Assembly: GCA_031216445.1 (NCBI GenBank)
Contig: CM062216.1
Coordinates: 10,815,001 to 10,879,000, forward strand
DNA: 64,000 nt
Origin: Lateolabrax maculatus
Lineage: Eukaryota; Chordata; Actinopteri; Acropomatiformes; Lateolabracidae
Reading direction: 5' to 3'
The notes beneath the pieces were generated by a model. It was not told the origin of the DNA. It worked only from the letters and a program-made list of their open reading frames with translations, and ran no database searches. Both the position numbers and the translations under genes were made by a program. Within the stretch, counting starts at the first letter, position 1. The number at the start of each line of letters is the position of its first letter. Positions 35,049 to 47,785 of this stretch are shown here, piece by piece.

Positions 35049-35150
35049 ACCAGATGTTGACGGACTGACGGGCATGGCGGGCTGACCTGAGCATGTTTAA
35101 AGTTTGACTTTGTTGTCGGTTCTGTGAAACGGGATTCCTTTATATTTTAG

Positions 35151-35299
35151 CGATATTTGAAGAGTGGCGGGACAATGTCGATGGGCAGAAGTTTTTCTCG
35201 GAGGCGATGGACTCGGAGTACTGCGGCGACAGCGGCGGACTGCCCGTGAATTACCTCTTCCTCTTTTCTCTGATGAGGGAGGTGGCTTGGGAGACATGA
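35151..35299 (+). other. Exon-like coding stretch
   Basis: CCTTTATATTTTAG ends at 35150, a plausible acceptor. From 35153 the plus frame runs 48 codons to a TGA at 35297-35299. The peptide includes FEEWRDNVDGQKFFSEAMD and ends LMREVAWET, and third positions are GC-rich. A perfect donor, CAG|GTGAGT, lies at 35477-35485. With the CRE/ETS cluster just upstream this resembles a gene's first exons. The peptide is not recognised, and the minus strand is open in the same stretch, so chance cannot be excluded. Confidence 0.3.
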
Positions 35300-35644
35300 A
35301 GAGACTGTGTTGAGGCCTACTGGACTCGCTTGATTCCTGCACCTCTCACGGAAAGCGGTGTCTCGGGCAGGAGAGGCGGAGAAGTTTACAGCTTTCGTTG
35401 CTGGGTCTGCTGGTGTGAACTGATGGAATAGATCGTTGTTCGATGGCGATACTGAGATGAAGTCCAGGCTCAAGACCAGGTGAGTGGATGATGCTGGTGC
35501 TTGTAGAATGAAGTGGAAGCTCTTCTTCTGGTAGAAGCTACTCATGGCGGTGTTGGTGCTGTCGAGGGTTGGGTGGGTGTTTATGGGAGTGCTGGAATTG
35601 GCACGGTTGAGGTGTGGTCCTGCTCCTGAAACTCTGCTAGTTAG

Positions 35645-37185
35645 CTTTAATAAAAAGAGTATAGGATCCAGGATGCTACCCTGTGGCACCCCACATGCCA
35701 TTATTCTTGACACTGAAATTGTCCCGTTAACGTCAACCCGTTGGGTACGATTTGTTAAGTAAGACTGGACCCAATTCAGGGTTAGCCCACTGAAACCTGT
35801 GGCTCTTAATTTTATTAATAAAATGCTGTGATCTACTGTATCAAATGCTTTCTGCAAATCCAGCATGATCATACCACCAAACTTCCTTCCATCCACCTCT
35901 CTTCTAATAATGTCTGTTAGATACAGTAAGCATGTTTTAGTAGAATGTTTTTTTCTAAAACCTGAGAGCAGCTCATATAAAAGACTAGTGTTTAAAATGT
36001 ATTAATTTATCTGTTCCTGTATAATTCGCTCCATTATCTTTGAAAAAGCACTTAGAATGGATACTGGTCTATAATTGCTTGGGTCACTTTTACTTCCTTT
36101 CTTATGTAGTGGAATTACTCTTGCCATTTTTAGCTCATCTAGAACTTAACCTGACTGAATAGACATATTTATTATATAAGCAACAGAAGGAGTGACCACT
36201 TCTGCCGCATCTCTAAGAAATCTTGCCAGTAGGTGATCTAAACCAGCACCTTTAGTGGGATCAAATTTACTAAGCATTCTCAAAACAACAGCCTCAGAGA
36301 CCATGGGGAAAACTAAAGAGTTAGGCTTGATTCCCTTTTGTGTGTAGAAATCTATTACGTGCTTTTCCATCATATATACCTGAAAGCTGTGGGAGTTTGT
36401 CAATTAATTGTTGCAAAATGTGAATTCAAATGCTCAGCAACTTGCTTTTTGTCTGAAGTGCTATTTCCGTCTATATCCAGACTGATATAGCCTCCATTAG
36501 GTTTTAAAATGTTTACTGTACCCCAGTACCTTAAGGTACTTCGAAAGCTTCCCTGGCTCTTATCTACATTCTAGTATTTTTTCACTGAAAAAATCTCTCT
36601 TAGCCATAGTGACCACTGTAATTACCTCATTTCTCAAACTCTTATATTTTTGAAAACTTGATTGATTTTTGCAGTTTAAACGCTATAAAACTAGCATTTC
36701 ATGATCTGATGGCCTTTAGTATGTCATCATTTATCCATTTTTCAGATTTTGTTTAATTTAACTGTTTTTACTGGGGCAACCCTTTTTAAAATATATAAAA
36801 ACATAGTTTTTAAAAGACTAAAGGCTTTGTCAACATCCTGACAATCTCGTACTTGAGAAACATTTGCATTTTTTAGACTTTCCACAAAGGCCTCTTTTTA
36901 GGCTTCTCAACTTAACTGAATTGTGGTGTTTGCACCCTGGCTTTCTAATCGTCCCTGTGAGATAGATGATATTATGGTCACTCAAGCTATAACTTACTAC
37001 TCCACTTTTAGAAATGTTGTCTTTATCTTAGACAAGAATCAAATCAATAATAGTTGTACAGGTAACACGTGTCGGTTCATGTATCAGAGTTAACCCATGC
37101 ACTCGGCAGAAATTATCGTATGCTTTATATAGAGAAGTGTCCTTTTTTAGAATGTCCGTGTTCAAGTCGGTAAAGAAAGGATTTT
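35645..37185 (-). pseudogene. CR1/L2-type LINE ORF2, 5'-truncated and broken
   Basis: Read from high to low coordinates: an endonuclease C-terminal part with SDHNIIYLTG (near 36980); a linker with EKWINDD (near 36750); FYTQKGIKPNS (36360-36320); a DPTKGAGLDHL and ARFLRDAAEVV block (about 36270-36190); the reverse-transcriptase segments HKKGSKSDPSNYRPVSIL (near 36080) and SGFRKKHSTK (near 35950); then MLDLQKAFDTVDHSILL (about 35870-35820) and CGVPQGSILDPILFLL (about 35690-35648). It has stops and frameshifts and lacks the 5' end. After VPQGS the LINE sequence is lost at 35645, so the YADD catalytic box is absent. A dead copy; CR1/L2/Rex1 lineage, exact clade uncertain. Confidence 0.85.
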
Positions 37186-38544
37186 GCCACCACATCTTGT
37201 CCATGTCTAAAATGTTTATGCCTGAACATTTTTTCTGGTTGTTTTGGACCTGGGTTTAGAGAGTTGGGGACAGATCTCCAATCGCAATTATTGCAAGTGC
37301 CATTAAAAACACAAGTTTTGCAACTCCTTCCAAGCAATAGCTTTAACAATGAAAATTTTGAAAATGTAAAAGATATTGAATATATAAATAAATTAAAATT
37401 AGCTCCACAGAAATGCAGTAAAACATATTTGTTCATCAAAATAAGATGTTGTTTTCTGGTTGTATTGTAATGTAAAAACGCTCCAAAATGCTTCCTTTTG
37501 TATATTCAGATATCAATCACAAAAAAAAATATTCCAGGTTACATTCTCCCCTAGTTCCACTACCTCATTTTAGTTTAGTATCTTGTCACCTTTTTCATTA
37601 GAGTCTAGAGTTTGTAGGTATAATTTTGAATCACATTCTTTCACTCTATGGAAGTTATGTCTATTATGCTATTGTCAATGCGTAATAAGCATTTTCAAAA
37701 TGACAATAGCTCTTGGAGCTATCATTCAAGTTAACAGAAACTAAAATGCCTGGCTAATAAGGATTTTATCCAGCCATGAGCTAAATGTTTTAATGGTGAA
37801 TAAAAGAGCAGCATAATCTAAACTAATCTATCAAAGGAAATGCCTCAAGTACTGTTAAGAATAAACTGATGTCGTGCCAAGTAAAGTTCTGCATGGCTGC
37901 ATCTGCATCACATGGACCCTGCAGCCACTGGAGCTCTGCTGATCTTTAAAAATAACAACTGCTGTAGTGCGCGGGGACTGTGACTGTCCATCTCTAGAAA
38001 TCTGCCACATTATTCACTATCATCTTAAAACTGAAAATACTGTACAAGTACAAAATAAATGTAGCATGGTAAAGGCTTGAAAACCTCTGGCTGATGTGAT
38101 GACACATCAGATGCATTGGAAGCACAACTCTGGGAGGGGGGGAATTTTTCAGGTTAAAAGTGCTTCTTGTGTCATTTGTAAACGTGGCAAAGATATCTGA
38201 GTTGATTTAGTTTATGGAAAAATGTGGGAAAAAGTTAAGTGGCACTGGAGAAATGAATACTTTACCACATTGGCAGGATTCTTCCAAACTACGTTATGAT
38301 TATAATATTATAGACTGATGATATACTGTATTTCCTGGATTTACTGAAAGCTCAATCATTACAACTAATTTTCTAGGAAAGGAAAAGAGAGACATTTTCT
38401 TGAAGAAAATTAATTAACAGTGATGCTACAGCTCAAAAATCTTCCACTTAATCCTTAAATCGATTTGTACTCATCAAAAGAGAAATCAAACTTTGAGCTG
38501 CTATCACAGAGATGATACAGTTATTTAGCCACTAGACAGGTCAA
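37186..38544. other. Unassigned AT-rich DNA
   Basis: No gene or recognised repeat. The sequence just beyond 37185 may include more eroded LINE, but no motif is legible. Confidence 0.5.
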
Positions 38545-38740
38545 TTAAAGGAAGAGTTCATATTTTTAATCCATCTTGCAAAATCTGTTTAGCATTACTC
38601 ACCCATACTGCTGTCGCTGCACTGCGAGTGTCTCTGTATTCAGAAGGCATGTTGGGAGCTAAGAGCGCTTGTGCTGCTGCCAGGGAAATGAACTAAATTC
38701 TATATGACGTAATATAAAAAACATCCCAACTATCCCGTGA
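38545..38740 (+). mobile_element. Probable TTAA-class repeat fragment
   Basis: Starts TTAAAGGAAGAGTTCATA at 38545, a terminus like those of the other TTAA-class elements here. It continues with CCCATACTGCTG, TTGGGAGCTAAGAGCGCTTG and AGGGAAATGAACTAAATTC, words I recall from a dispersed fish repeat. The right end is not located. Confidence 0.45.
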
Positions 38741-41700
38741 AGGACAAATTCTAATTTACAGTTGGCAGCAAAGGGACTCCAAGGGGTATATTCACTAACC
38801 AATGTTGTGCCAAGTAAACATAATGTTAAATAAATGGAAACCTCCTGGGAAATATGAACATGCTTGGTTTGTATAAAACAATGTTACAGCCATAAAGCAG
38901 GAGGATGGTGTCAGTATCCGAAGGGTTTATATTATTGTTGTATTATTTTCATTACAGACATACTGTACCTCTATTAGAAGTTTCACTCCTGACATTTTTC
39001 TCCAACATTCAACAGATGACAGCATGCCAATTTAAGCACGACCAGATACTTGAAGGGGTCTCCCCAGTGTTTAATGTCCTGATGAGTTCGTTCTGCACAG
39101 AATCGTTAGGGTTCAAATGTTAATGTCCACATTAAGATGCTTTCACGAAACCCAGCACCGGGCTAAAATTATGTGTCACAAGAGCAGTAATTTCCCAGTA
39201 GACTTAGGGAAATATATATCTGAATGAGGTTTTGTTGCATTGTTGAGCTTGATTTATCTTAATTAGACACTTTTAAATACAGAGGACGAGATGAAAAATA
39301 AAACAAAGAAATACGTCTGTGGTGATCCTCAGTATTCTAGGTCGCAGGACTTGGAGTGGAATTACTTAGAAAATTGATTTAAAACGAGTAAAGTTCAGAT
39401 AGGTAAAAATGTCTGTAAACTTACAATATGGCTCCAAATGAGAAAGCTATTGATGCACACCAGGCTGCTAATGTTGTGAATATTTTTATTCCTGTGTTTG
39501 TATCAGGACAGCCTCTATATCAAAATGTAAGGATCATACATAAAAAAAAAATCACAGAAATATTCACAGATAAAATATTATTTGATATATGTTGATAATG
39601 TCAATATTTGACCTTTCCAAGTCTCGGATGGCCCAACTTCGAGGTTTTAATGGTAGTCCTAGTTGTTTTAGTCCCTTTCTAAAATATGACTACTCAAGTC
39701 TTTTATAAGAACGCATAAAATGGACAGTGTCTTTAGTCTCACCTACAGTTAATTGCATTTCAAACAAAACCTTTCCTCTTCAGGGAGACTAATAAATCTA
39801 CCTGTTTCTATAATTAATAATATGCCTGAACTTAACTGTGGATACAGAGATCTTTGACATTTCGTTAAATTCTGCAGACTCTACACTTTATTGCTTTATA
39901 TAGGATAGTATGCGTGTAAATGTCTGTCGTTAAGTCCACCCCAAAATGTTCAAATGCAGCCATGTTCCATGAGTATTAGTTTCTATCATAGTCAACTCAG
40001 AGAGGGTTAAGGTATAGAAAATAAAGAAGTTTAGGACAGCAACTTAATTCTTTCAATGAAATTTATTATGCGGCTGCAGTTTGAAGAACTCTCTCCAACC
40101 GCAGGTCATACAAAACATGAATGACAGACCAGGCTCTTGACAAATACTGTGGCCAGGCAAACCTCAATCAGACAAACTCTTCCACCTGTGTATGTGTTGA
40201 GAGAGAAAAATAGTTTCTAGTGCTGTCGGTGTGTAGAACTGGATGCAACCATAACCACTTGGTTGAGTTTAGGATTGTTGTCAAGGGTACATATGAAAAA
40301 AAAAAAAGACTGAAATGTACCTGTCAGTTGGTGCAGTAACTCATTAGTGGTGAAGCTGCTAATGTGAGCTTACGCACAAAATGGCTGGTTCAATTTTATG
40401 TTGAGAAAAAGCACAGAGGATCAATAAATTTGCACCAAATGGACACAAGAAATACAGAAACTTCACAGCAAATATGATATTGCAGGAAAAGCAAATACTG
40501 AAGTGGCCTCAAACCTTCTCTCAAGATGGTACATTTATAAGACACGGCAGTGATCCTGAATTGATTCTTTAATTTGTGGCAGCTTTGAAGACAGATTTCC
40601 ACCAGCCTGTTCAGAGCCATGGTGCAAAGAAGAGTCAATGAAGTTATTATGCCTATTATGCATACTAATTTAACACATACTCTGCTGATTGTCCACACTT
40701 TTGAACCTTTACTCAGCCTTTGGACTTCTTACAAGATAAGGGAAATGTGTATTTGTTTGTACTAAAGTTTGATTCAGTGATCCAGTTGATAAAAACACAC
40801 TGTGGTCCAGGTTTTAATTAACCAAGAAAACCACTAATGATAAAGAATATAAGTTTATAGCATGGGGGAAAACAGCAGTTTACATTTATCATCAAACTGA
40901 GCTGGAATATAGATTTTTAAATGTGTGACAGTGATCCAGGTACTTGGACTGACAAGCAAAAGCAGAGATTCTGTTTTCTGCAATGGTAACGGGCCAAAGG
41001 TAAAAAGGGCTGGTCTTTATGGTGCCATTGGAAAGATTTTGCTTAGTTCCTAAATGTACAATGTATGTTTGTCATTTTTAGATATTACAAACACATTATA
41101 AATAACATCGATGATATTTCACTCTGGGTCAAGTCTCTCTGATTCTATGTTAACCGCTCTTTATATTTCCTTAATGTTGTTTGTGGTGTTTATCCTCTTG
41201 TTTTCACTTATTAAACTGCTCATAAAGGGTAATTAATGCATAAAAATGCTTCTTCGTCTTTTGTGGTGTCCGTTAGCCAGAGGATGGACAAAAGACACAA
41301 GATGGATGAGCAGTAGGAGACATTCAAACTTCCTAATAGTTTAAAGTTTATTCACAGACAGTCTTGGGCCATATAAAAAATTGATTTAAAACCCAGCCTC
41401 ATCAGTTTCATGCATTTATTGCTCTTTATTAGAGGTCAGTGAAGTGGGTCCACAGTGGATTAAAATTAGTCCCCCCCCTCCACCCTCCTCAGACTTGAAC
41501 ATGGATGCAGCTTGCAACCACAGCCATAACTTATGAATAAATAATAAAAGAAAAAGCTTTGTAGCTGATGGCTCCAGGGAAAAGGTTTACCAGTTGCGTA
41601 GTTTGCGGTCTTTCACAGGTTTGCCACTGAAACTATATGTAACTACAGCTGTAATTAGTTTGCAACGCAGTGTTTTTATATGAAGAATATTTTACAGTTT

Positions 41701-43491
41701 AGGGGACTACATTAAGAAGGATAGATATTAAATCTAAGTGCACCTCTCAGCATCATTTTTCAGCAAATGGCATTTAATTGTATTACATTGATGATAAACT
41801 ATTTGTGTCAATTCTTGTAAAAAGCAGCTTTGCCTCAATCCACAAATAATTTTCTATAAAAATGTACTTACAGTATTGCACAACAAATGTGAGAGTTCTC
41901 CATATTTCTTTTGAATCATGTAAACGTCAGCGGTGCAAGTGTGCTCTAACAAGCAACGAGTCACAAGCATGAATGAAGCTGAAGGTGTTTTTCTTTGATC
42001 TTGTTTGAGAGACAATATTTGCAAGGAATTAACTGAGCCTTTTTGCCAGAATAGGTTTCACATGACTTACCTTTGAGGGTGAATTTGCTCCTAAATTGAA
42101 CACTTGTCTTAAATTTAGGTAAGAGCAGTCATACTATGTTTGAAATGTGTTGAATACTGTAGATTTACACTATTTGAAGTAAGAAAATCTCTATTGACAT
42201 ACTTAAAGGTCAGGTGGTTTATTCACTTTATCAGATGTGGCAAAGCTCAGAGAAGACATGAACCATTGTAAATACTTTTTTTCTATATCTCTTGTAGTGA
42301 GGAAAAACACATTGTTTCTCACAGTTATAGAGACTACATCTTGAATGTGAAACCGTGATGGATGATACGATTCAACAGTGACAATGATAAAATCTGGATA
42401 CATGAAGTGGATGTATGTTTTACAAAACACTATTTAAATGTCTGTTGATGCCCCATGTTGTACACCAGATAGAGTACCATGTAACCGTGATACCAGGTGT
42501 CAAATCTCACCCAGGACCTTTGCCTTATGTCAACAGATGTCATAGTATTGCTGATTTTCAAATTTGTTCTCTTATCCATCTTATCAAAATCATTTGAGCA
42601 TCATGCGTAGGTCTGAATAACAAATTAACCATAAAACAAATTTTCACAACAGTCTAGTTTTCTTTGATCAGCTTGAAGGCAACTTGTGTAAGCAGCAGTA
42701 ATCAATCACTGTGTCGGACAGAAACACCTTAGTTGATGTTTAATTTCCATTTGCCACAGGGTTGTTCTTTTTTTATTATACAATTACTTAACTATATCCA
42801 TCAGGCATTCTTGTCATACTCAGATTTTTTTAAATAATGAAATGCACAAAAAGATGACATGCTGAAGTCTACTAATTAGTCTATTAACAATGTTTCCATA
42901 ATATAACTTAAATGGCTCAATACACTGCATACCTTTATTTTATCTGGTATGACCAGGATCTTATGATGACTTATGCTCGCTGATGTTAGCAAACCTTTGC
43001 AAACTTGTGCTTCTGGTAAGTTTTTCACAGATAAACATTATTATTAATAGAATAGTAAAAGCTTGTGATCCCCTTCCATTCGAACTCAATCAAGTTAAAG
43101 GGGAATTCATTGGGCCATTTTTTTCTGTAATTTGCTTTTGTGGTAACAGTGGACGCAATCAAAAAAAAGCTCTACTAACAGAAGGTAATGGATGGATTGG
43201 TGGTGTAAATCAGAGAAACTCAACTGTCTGAGCATGTGACACACACTTATTCAATTATATTAAATTATAGCATAGTCTAAATACAGAGAAACAGTCATTT
43301 CTAACAGCTTCAATAAGTTTTTTTTGAAAACCATTATTATAAAGTAGAAGAATAAATAATAGATGGAAATGAACAGTACATGTCTGAATGTAACCATTCC
43401 TGAACACAATAGGATCCAGCAGTGAGCTCAGGTTTTGGGAAGAAAGTAACCCTGTAAGCTGCACCTAAGATTTATTTAATGCAGTTTTTCT
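38741..43491. other. Unassigned AT-rich DNA
   Basis: About 4.7 kb with no recognisable gene, RNA gene or repeat family. Frames up to 100 codons (40396-40698, minus) have no domains. A C-rich run is at about 41471-41479. Confidence 0.5.
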
Positions 43492-43770
43492 TTATAGCGC
43501 TCTCCAGCTGGGTTTCTTCAGCTCCACATTCTTCCCTTTCACCCACTGACCCTGCGTTTCCTGAGACACTGCTTTAGCACACCTGGCTGCCTCCTCCTGT
43601 GGATGTATTTGATCTACCACCATTTCTCTTCTCCCTGATGACAACGCTAGCTTACTCCACAATACTGCCCTATTTCCAGGCCTATGCCCCCTCGCCCTTG
43701 TTGCACCTGCCCTGCAATATTTGTCTTCTTCTTGCTGACGGTACCAAAGTCTCCACTTTCTCACACGTTT
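43492..43770 (-). pseudogene. Non-LTR retrotransposon C-terminal fragment
   Basis: The minus-strand frame 43764-43492 (90 codons) reads MRKWRLWYRQQEEDKYC, then GRREMVVDQIHPQEEAARCA, then AVSQETQGQWVKG and KKPSWRAL. This order (arginine-rich patch, RR..VV..I..QEE.AR, QGQW, then a W.L segment) matches what I know of the region after the reverse transcriptase in a family of fish non-LTR retrotransposon proteins. It is an isolated piece: no reverse transcriptase or zinc knuckle is adjacent. A run of about 20 T lies directly beside its upstream end (43768-43787). Confidence 0.55.
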
Positions 43771-45462
43771 TTTTTTTTTTTTTTTTTGAAGGTAAACAAA
43801 TTAATCATTACTAGTAAACCACCTCCACATTCTCTACAATGATGTCTCTGTCCTTAGTTACACTTACTGCATGATAAGCACCCCTTAATGAGTGATAAAA
43901 TGCAGGTTGATTCAGGTTAATGGCAGTAAATTAACAGCATGTAAATTAAAACAATACCGTGCCTAGTTTATAAAGGATGTGTATGTATTGTGATGATGTC
44001 ATCAGTAGATTTCTTTAACAATCCAGTCGATCATCCAAATATCCATGATAGGTCCTGATCACAGTAATTGTTGCATGTTTCGAACAAGTGGACATGGCTG
44101 CAATTCATGGGAACTGCATTCACGCCATGCAAAACATCAGTAATCAAAAAGATAACATTTATTTTCAAGATTATAATTCCATACATCATCTATAGCATAA
44201 ATAAAACTATGCAGTTTGCTTATTAACTGATTGAATTAAGCTTATTTTACCAATTACATTGCATCAATGAACAAACATTTAATCGTCAAAAATACAAAAA
44301 TTACAAATACCTATGATCCAAATAAAAACAAAATTTAGAAGTCTTCTGGTGGATCTCTGGTGGATATACAAAACATGGTACAATAAGAATGTGTTTAGCT
44401 AGAAAAAAGAAAAATGTCCTTTTATAAAACTTCCCTACCTGTCATCCTCTTTTATGACAGGTCCTTGAAAGTTAGGAATAGAAGATTTCATAGAAATCTC
44501 CTTTTCTCAGCTCGCCTCCAGATCAGACCATGATACGAACATATGTTCGACTGCTGTTCAGTTGTTGTTGCTGAGCCATCTGGTCCTTTCTTGTCAAGGT
44601 CATGCACTACATCAACAGCATCATGCATCTTCACCTGTAATCCCTGAGCCGGTTCCTTGGGATCCTAATGATGTTTTATGTTCATCACGTTAGATAATGG
44701 TGAGGAACTGCTAATGAGCAGAGTGGAGACAAACCTCAATGGAAAAATGACAGTGATGTTTGTCTAAAGAGTTACCTTTTGAGACAAGACCAGTGTGCAA
44801 ATAGTTAATGTCATTTCTTTATTTGGAATTTGGTGTTCCTGGTTATTTGGTCTCTACCAACTCTAAAGAACATTTATCTGTTAAATGCTTCTCTGTGTTT
44901 ACCAGCTATAGAGTGCTGTGCAGATGACACTACTTACCAGTTTTCCAGGTCATCAGTAAGAATATCTGCCCTTATAGTGTCTTTCACCCCATATGCTCTG
45001 ATGCACTCAGCTTCTCTTACCTTCTTACTTACTTGTCATGCACATTGTCAAATGTTTGGATAAATATTTCATTTACATAAATATCAGCTCAGATAGTTTA
45101 ACCAGAAAAAAAAAAAAAAAAACCTTCAAATATTCCCAGACAAGAAGTGAAAACACTCCCTCTCATTGCATTGCTGTCGCATAAAGCTTTACTAAGTGGG
45201 TTGATAAAATATCTGCAAAGGGGGTGAAGCAAAGTGTCACGTGGCCTCCTAGTTGTAAGTGCTTGAGAAACAAATCTGAGCAAACACATTACAGATTTAG
45301 TTTTCACTGTTCATGTGGCATGTAATAGTTTCATTTATTTATCATCTATTCATCCATCCAAGATTACAGGAGGATTCTAATGCAGACAGTTCAGATAGTA
45401 TGTACGCACAAGGTAACACATTTAGGTACATTTTCAGATGTGCCTGTCTGTCCAGGGCTGAC
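43771..45462. other. Unassigned AT-rich DNA
   Basis: No gene. Poly-T at 43768-43787 and poly-A at 45106-45122 may be retroposon tails, but no bodies are recognised next to them. Confidence 0.5.

Positions 45463-45528
<66 letters not shown>
45463..45528. repeat. Compound (TG)10(TA)23 microsatellite
   Basis: TG units run 45463-45482 and pass directly into TA units 45483-45528. Both are uninterrupted. Confidence 0.95.
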
Positions 45529-45532
<4 letters not shown>

Positions 45533-45883
45533 TAAACGACTTGATGTCACGGGGGAGGTATTTTGTCATGTGTTTGTCAGCATAAATGTACCCACATGTA
45601 AGGCAGTGATAAGCAACCTTATGTATAAATGTATGTGCAGATTGGATAAGGTGGAAAACTGCATAATTGATGTACCACTAAATCCTACCAAAAGCTGCAC
45701 ATGTTGTACAGCAGACAGTCTGGTGGTGGAGGTAGTTTAATTGCAAGACTTGTATTGTGGCTTTTTTAATGTATGCATATTTTTAAGATAATATAGTTCT
45801 GTGTGATTTTAGATTTTTTTTAATATGAATCACTGGTCTGATATAGATTAAATTGACAGACTGATAGATTAAAAAATATGGGT
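45529..45883. other. Unassigned DNA
   Basis: No recognised feature. The frame 45468-45740 is mostly translated microsatellite and is not a gene. Confidence 0.5.
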
Positions 45884-45941
45884 TTGTAGCCCTTTGAGAC
45901 ATTGGACATGATACTGGGCAATACAATTAAACTTGACTTGG
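45884..45941 (+). mobile_element. LINE/SINE 3' tail
   Basis: TGTAGCCCTTTGAGACATTG, then GGCAATACAATTAAACTTGACTTGG, is a close match to the 3' end shared by fish L2-type LINEs and the SINEs that use them (AGCCCTTTGAGAC then GGGCTATACAAATAAA and a TTGACT-type tail). Only the tail is recognisable; the body to its left is too eroded. Confidence 0.6.
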
Positions 45942-47785
45942 CTCATTGACTTTTATCTTTTTTTTTTTTTTTACCTTAACCTAAACATAATTCTAACCTA
46001 CAATAACTTTTTTCAATTTTGTTGTGACAACATACCACTTAATTAGTATATGGCTGAAATAAACCTTTAACATTAAAGCAGTCTACAAATGTAAGAGGAG
46101 ATATTTTAAAATGTGATATGATCACTCAGTGTACTGTGGTGGCGAAATGCAGCTGCCAGTGCCATTGACATTTTACATCAAACTCATCATATACTTGCAA
46201 TGAACCATGGAAGCATCAAATGAGGAGTGTTAAATGATGCATGTCAATCACAATCTCCAGTTATTAAGTGACTGTAAATATTTTCTCTAAGAATTGCGTT
46301 TAAGTAAACAAAGGGGAATTCTCTGCGCAAATGGGGTAGCTATCAGAATATGTTCTGCATGACAGTTGCAGAGGTAATCTGCAGAAGCACCCAGTTGCAT
46401 TTGCAAAATGCCCCTGAAAGTCGTTTGGGAGCAGCATAGTAAATATGACTGATACCAATATAAGCCACTACATTTTTCATGTCGATTCACTCTATTATGG
46501 TTAACGGATGCCTGCTTTTGGGCCCTGGAGTCATTATGTATTTTCTTTGTCATTAAATTTAGCTCATCCAGTCATGAGTTTCAAGTACACTGCAATTTAA
46601 ACAATGCTCGAGTCAATAGAGTTCTTTGTTACAACCTTGACATAGGTTAGATGTTGATTAGATGATGAATCATTAATGTTAGCCGTGCATACATTGGAGT
46701 GTTGCGACAGTAGTTAAAAAAAATTATACGTCAACAAAAAGCTACTGAATACACTGTACTGAGCAAGCAGCATCACTATCAGCAACATGGGAAACGTCCA
46801 CTTTATTACAGTAAAAAGTTGAACAATTATTGAAAGAAAATGTATGTATATATATATATAAATAATGGGGGAGAAAATTGCATAACCTCAGTGTGCATGT
46901 TCACATTATCCCATTATCATTCTCATTATCAGCTCTGCAGGAAGCCATGCAAATCAAAATCAGTGTTGAGGTGGATTCAAAAAACACACTTTTCTGATAA
47001 ATTCACTTCATTTTACATTCATATTAAATCATGTGCATAGATGGAACGTACAGAAACTCATTTAGAAGGAGAAACCATACATTCAGAAAACGCGATGGTT
47101 AATTTAACAATCACAGACATATACGCGTGAAAGGCAAGCGACTCATGTAGCTGGAGTAGCCCTGAGCACAGAGTCCATGATAGTCAGCATGTGCAGGCAT
47201 CCTGCTTCAGCACCCTCATGGCTGGCTGAGGCCGGGGCCATTGAGGCAGGAAGCTCCATACAGTCGGAAGTCTGATGGCTGTCGGCACAAAGTAGCGCCT
47301 GAAGTGCCCTGTGCAGCAGCTGGGAAAAAAAGTGCTTTGTAGCTGGATCAGCACACACTGCAGGGGGTGGCAGGTTTGTTATATGGTTTGAAACAAGTGG
47401 TTCTGTATTCAGCGGCGATGACACACTCCCCACTGTGTACCTCTTGGCAGGCTTTAAATAACACACAAAAAACCCCTGGCATATCTGACATCAACATATT
47501 GGTCTGACCAGGCGCAGAACAGGGGCCTTACTGTAAACGTGACACATGATTTGAAAAGGACTCTACAACAACCTGTGGTTGGGAAAGTAAAATGTGCTCA
47601 GTGACTCTCTTGGTCCAGCTCTATTTCTCTCTATTTCTCCCTCACACACAAACATGTGAAGGGTGTTTTGGTTTTCAGTTGGCCTAGCTTGCCTAGTGTT
47701 AAAATACATACTGTGTTCTAGGACTTGAGAACTTGGCAATACTACCCTATAAGAGACAGTAGCAACAGACTGCCAATACTGTGTG
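45942..47785. other. Unassigned DNA
   Basis: No gene. Poly-T at 45958-45972. 47143-47466 (minus frame, 107 codons) is GC-richer; the plus-strand words GTCTGATGGCTGTCGGCACA and AGCGCCTGAAG resemble a fish retroposon 3' region, but this is weak. Confidence 0.45.

Larger units (their letters stand above)
34391..35644. other. GC-rich segment inside a LINE
   Basis: This 1.25-kb stretch replaces the part of the LINE that should carry the YADD box and the C-terminal half of the reverse transcriptase. It is clearly richer in GC and CpG than its surroundings. From left to right it holds a 72-bp tandem repeat, a polypyrimidine tract, two CRE palindromes and a coding-looking stretch with splice-like edges. 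Frames stay open on the minus strand across most of it, including 160 codons fused in frame behind the reverse-transcriptase piece, but they show no recognisable domain. Origin unknown: captured host sequence or another element. Confidence 0.55.

Noticed and set aside
34695..35075. 126-codon minus-strand frame with an arginine/lysine run
   Set aside because: The basic run is simply the translated polypyrimidine tract; the rest shows no recognised nuclear or RNA-binding domain.
45313..45740. Frames of 90 codons with isoleucine-tyrosine runs
   Set aside because: They are translations of the TG/TA microsatellite.
47143..47466. 107-codon minus-strand frame
   Set aside because: Words on the plus strand resemble a retroposon 3' region, so it is more likely repeat-derived than a gene; evidence too weak for a feature call.
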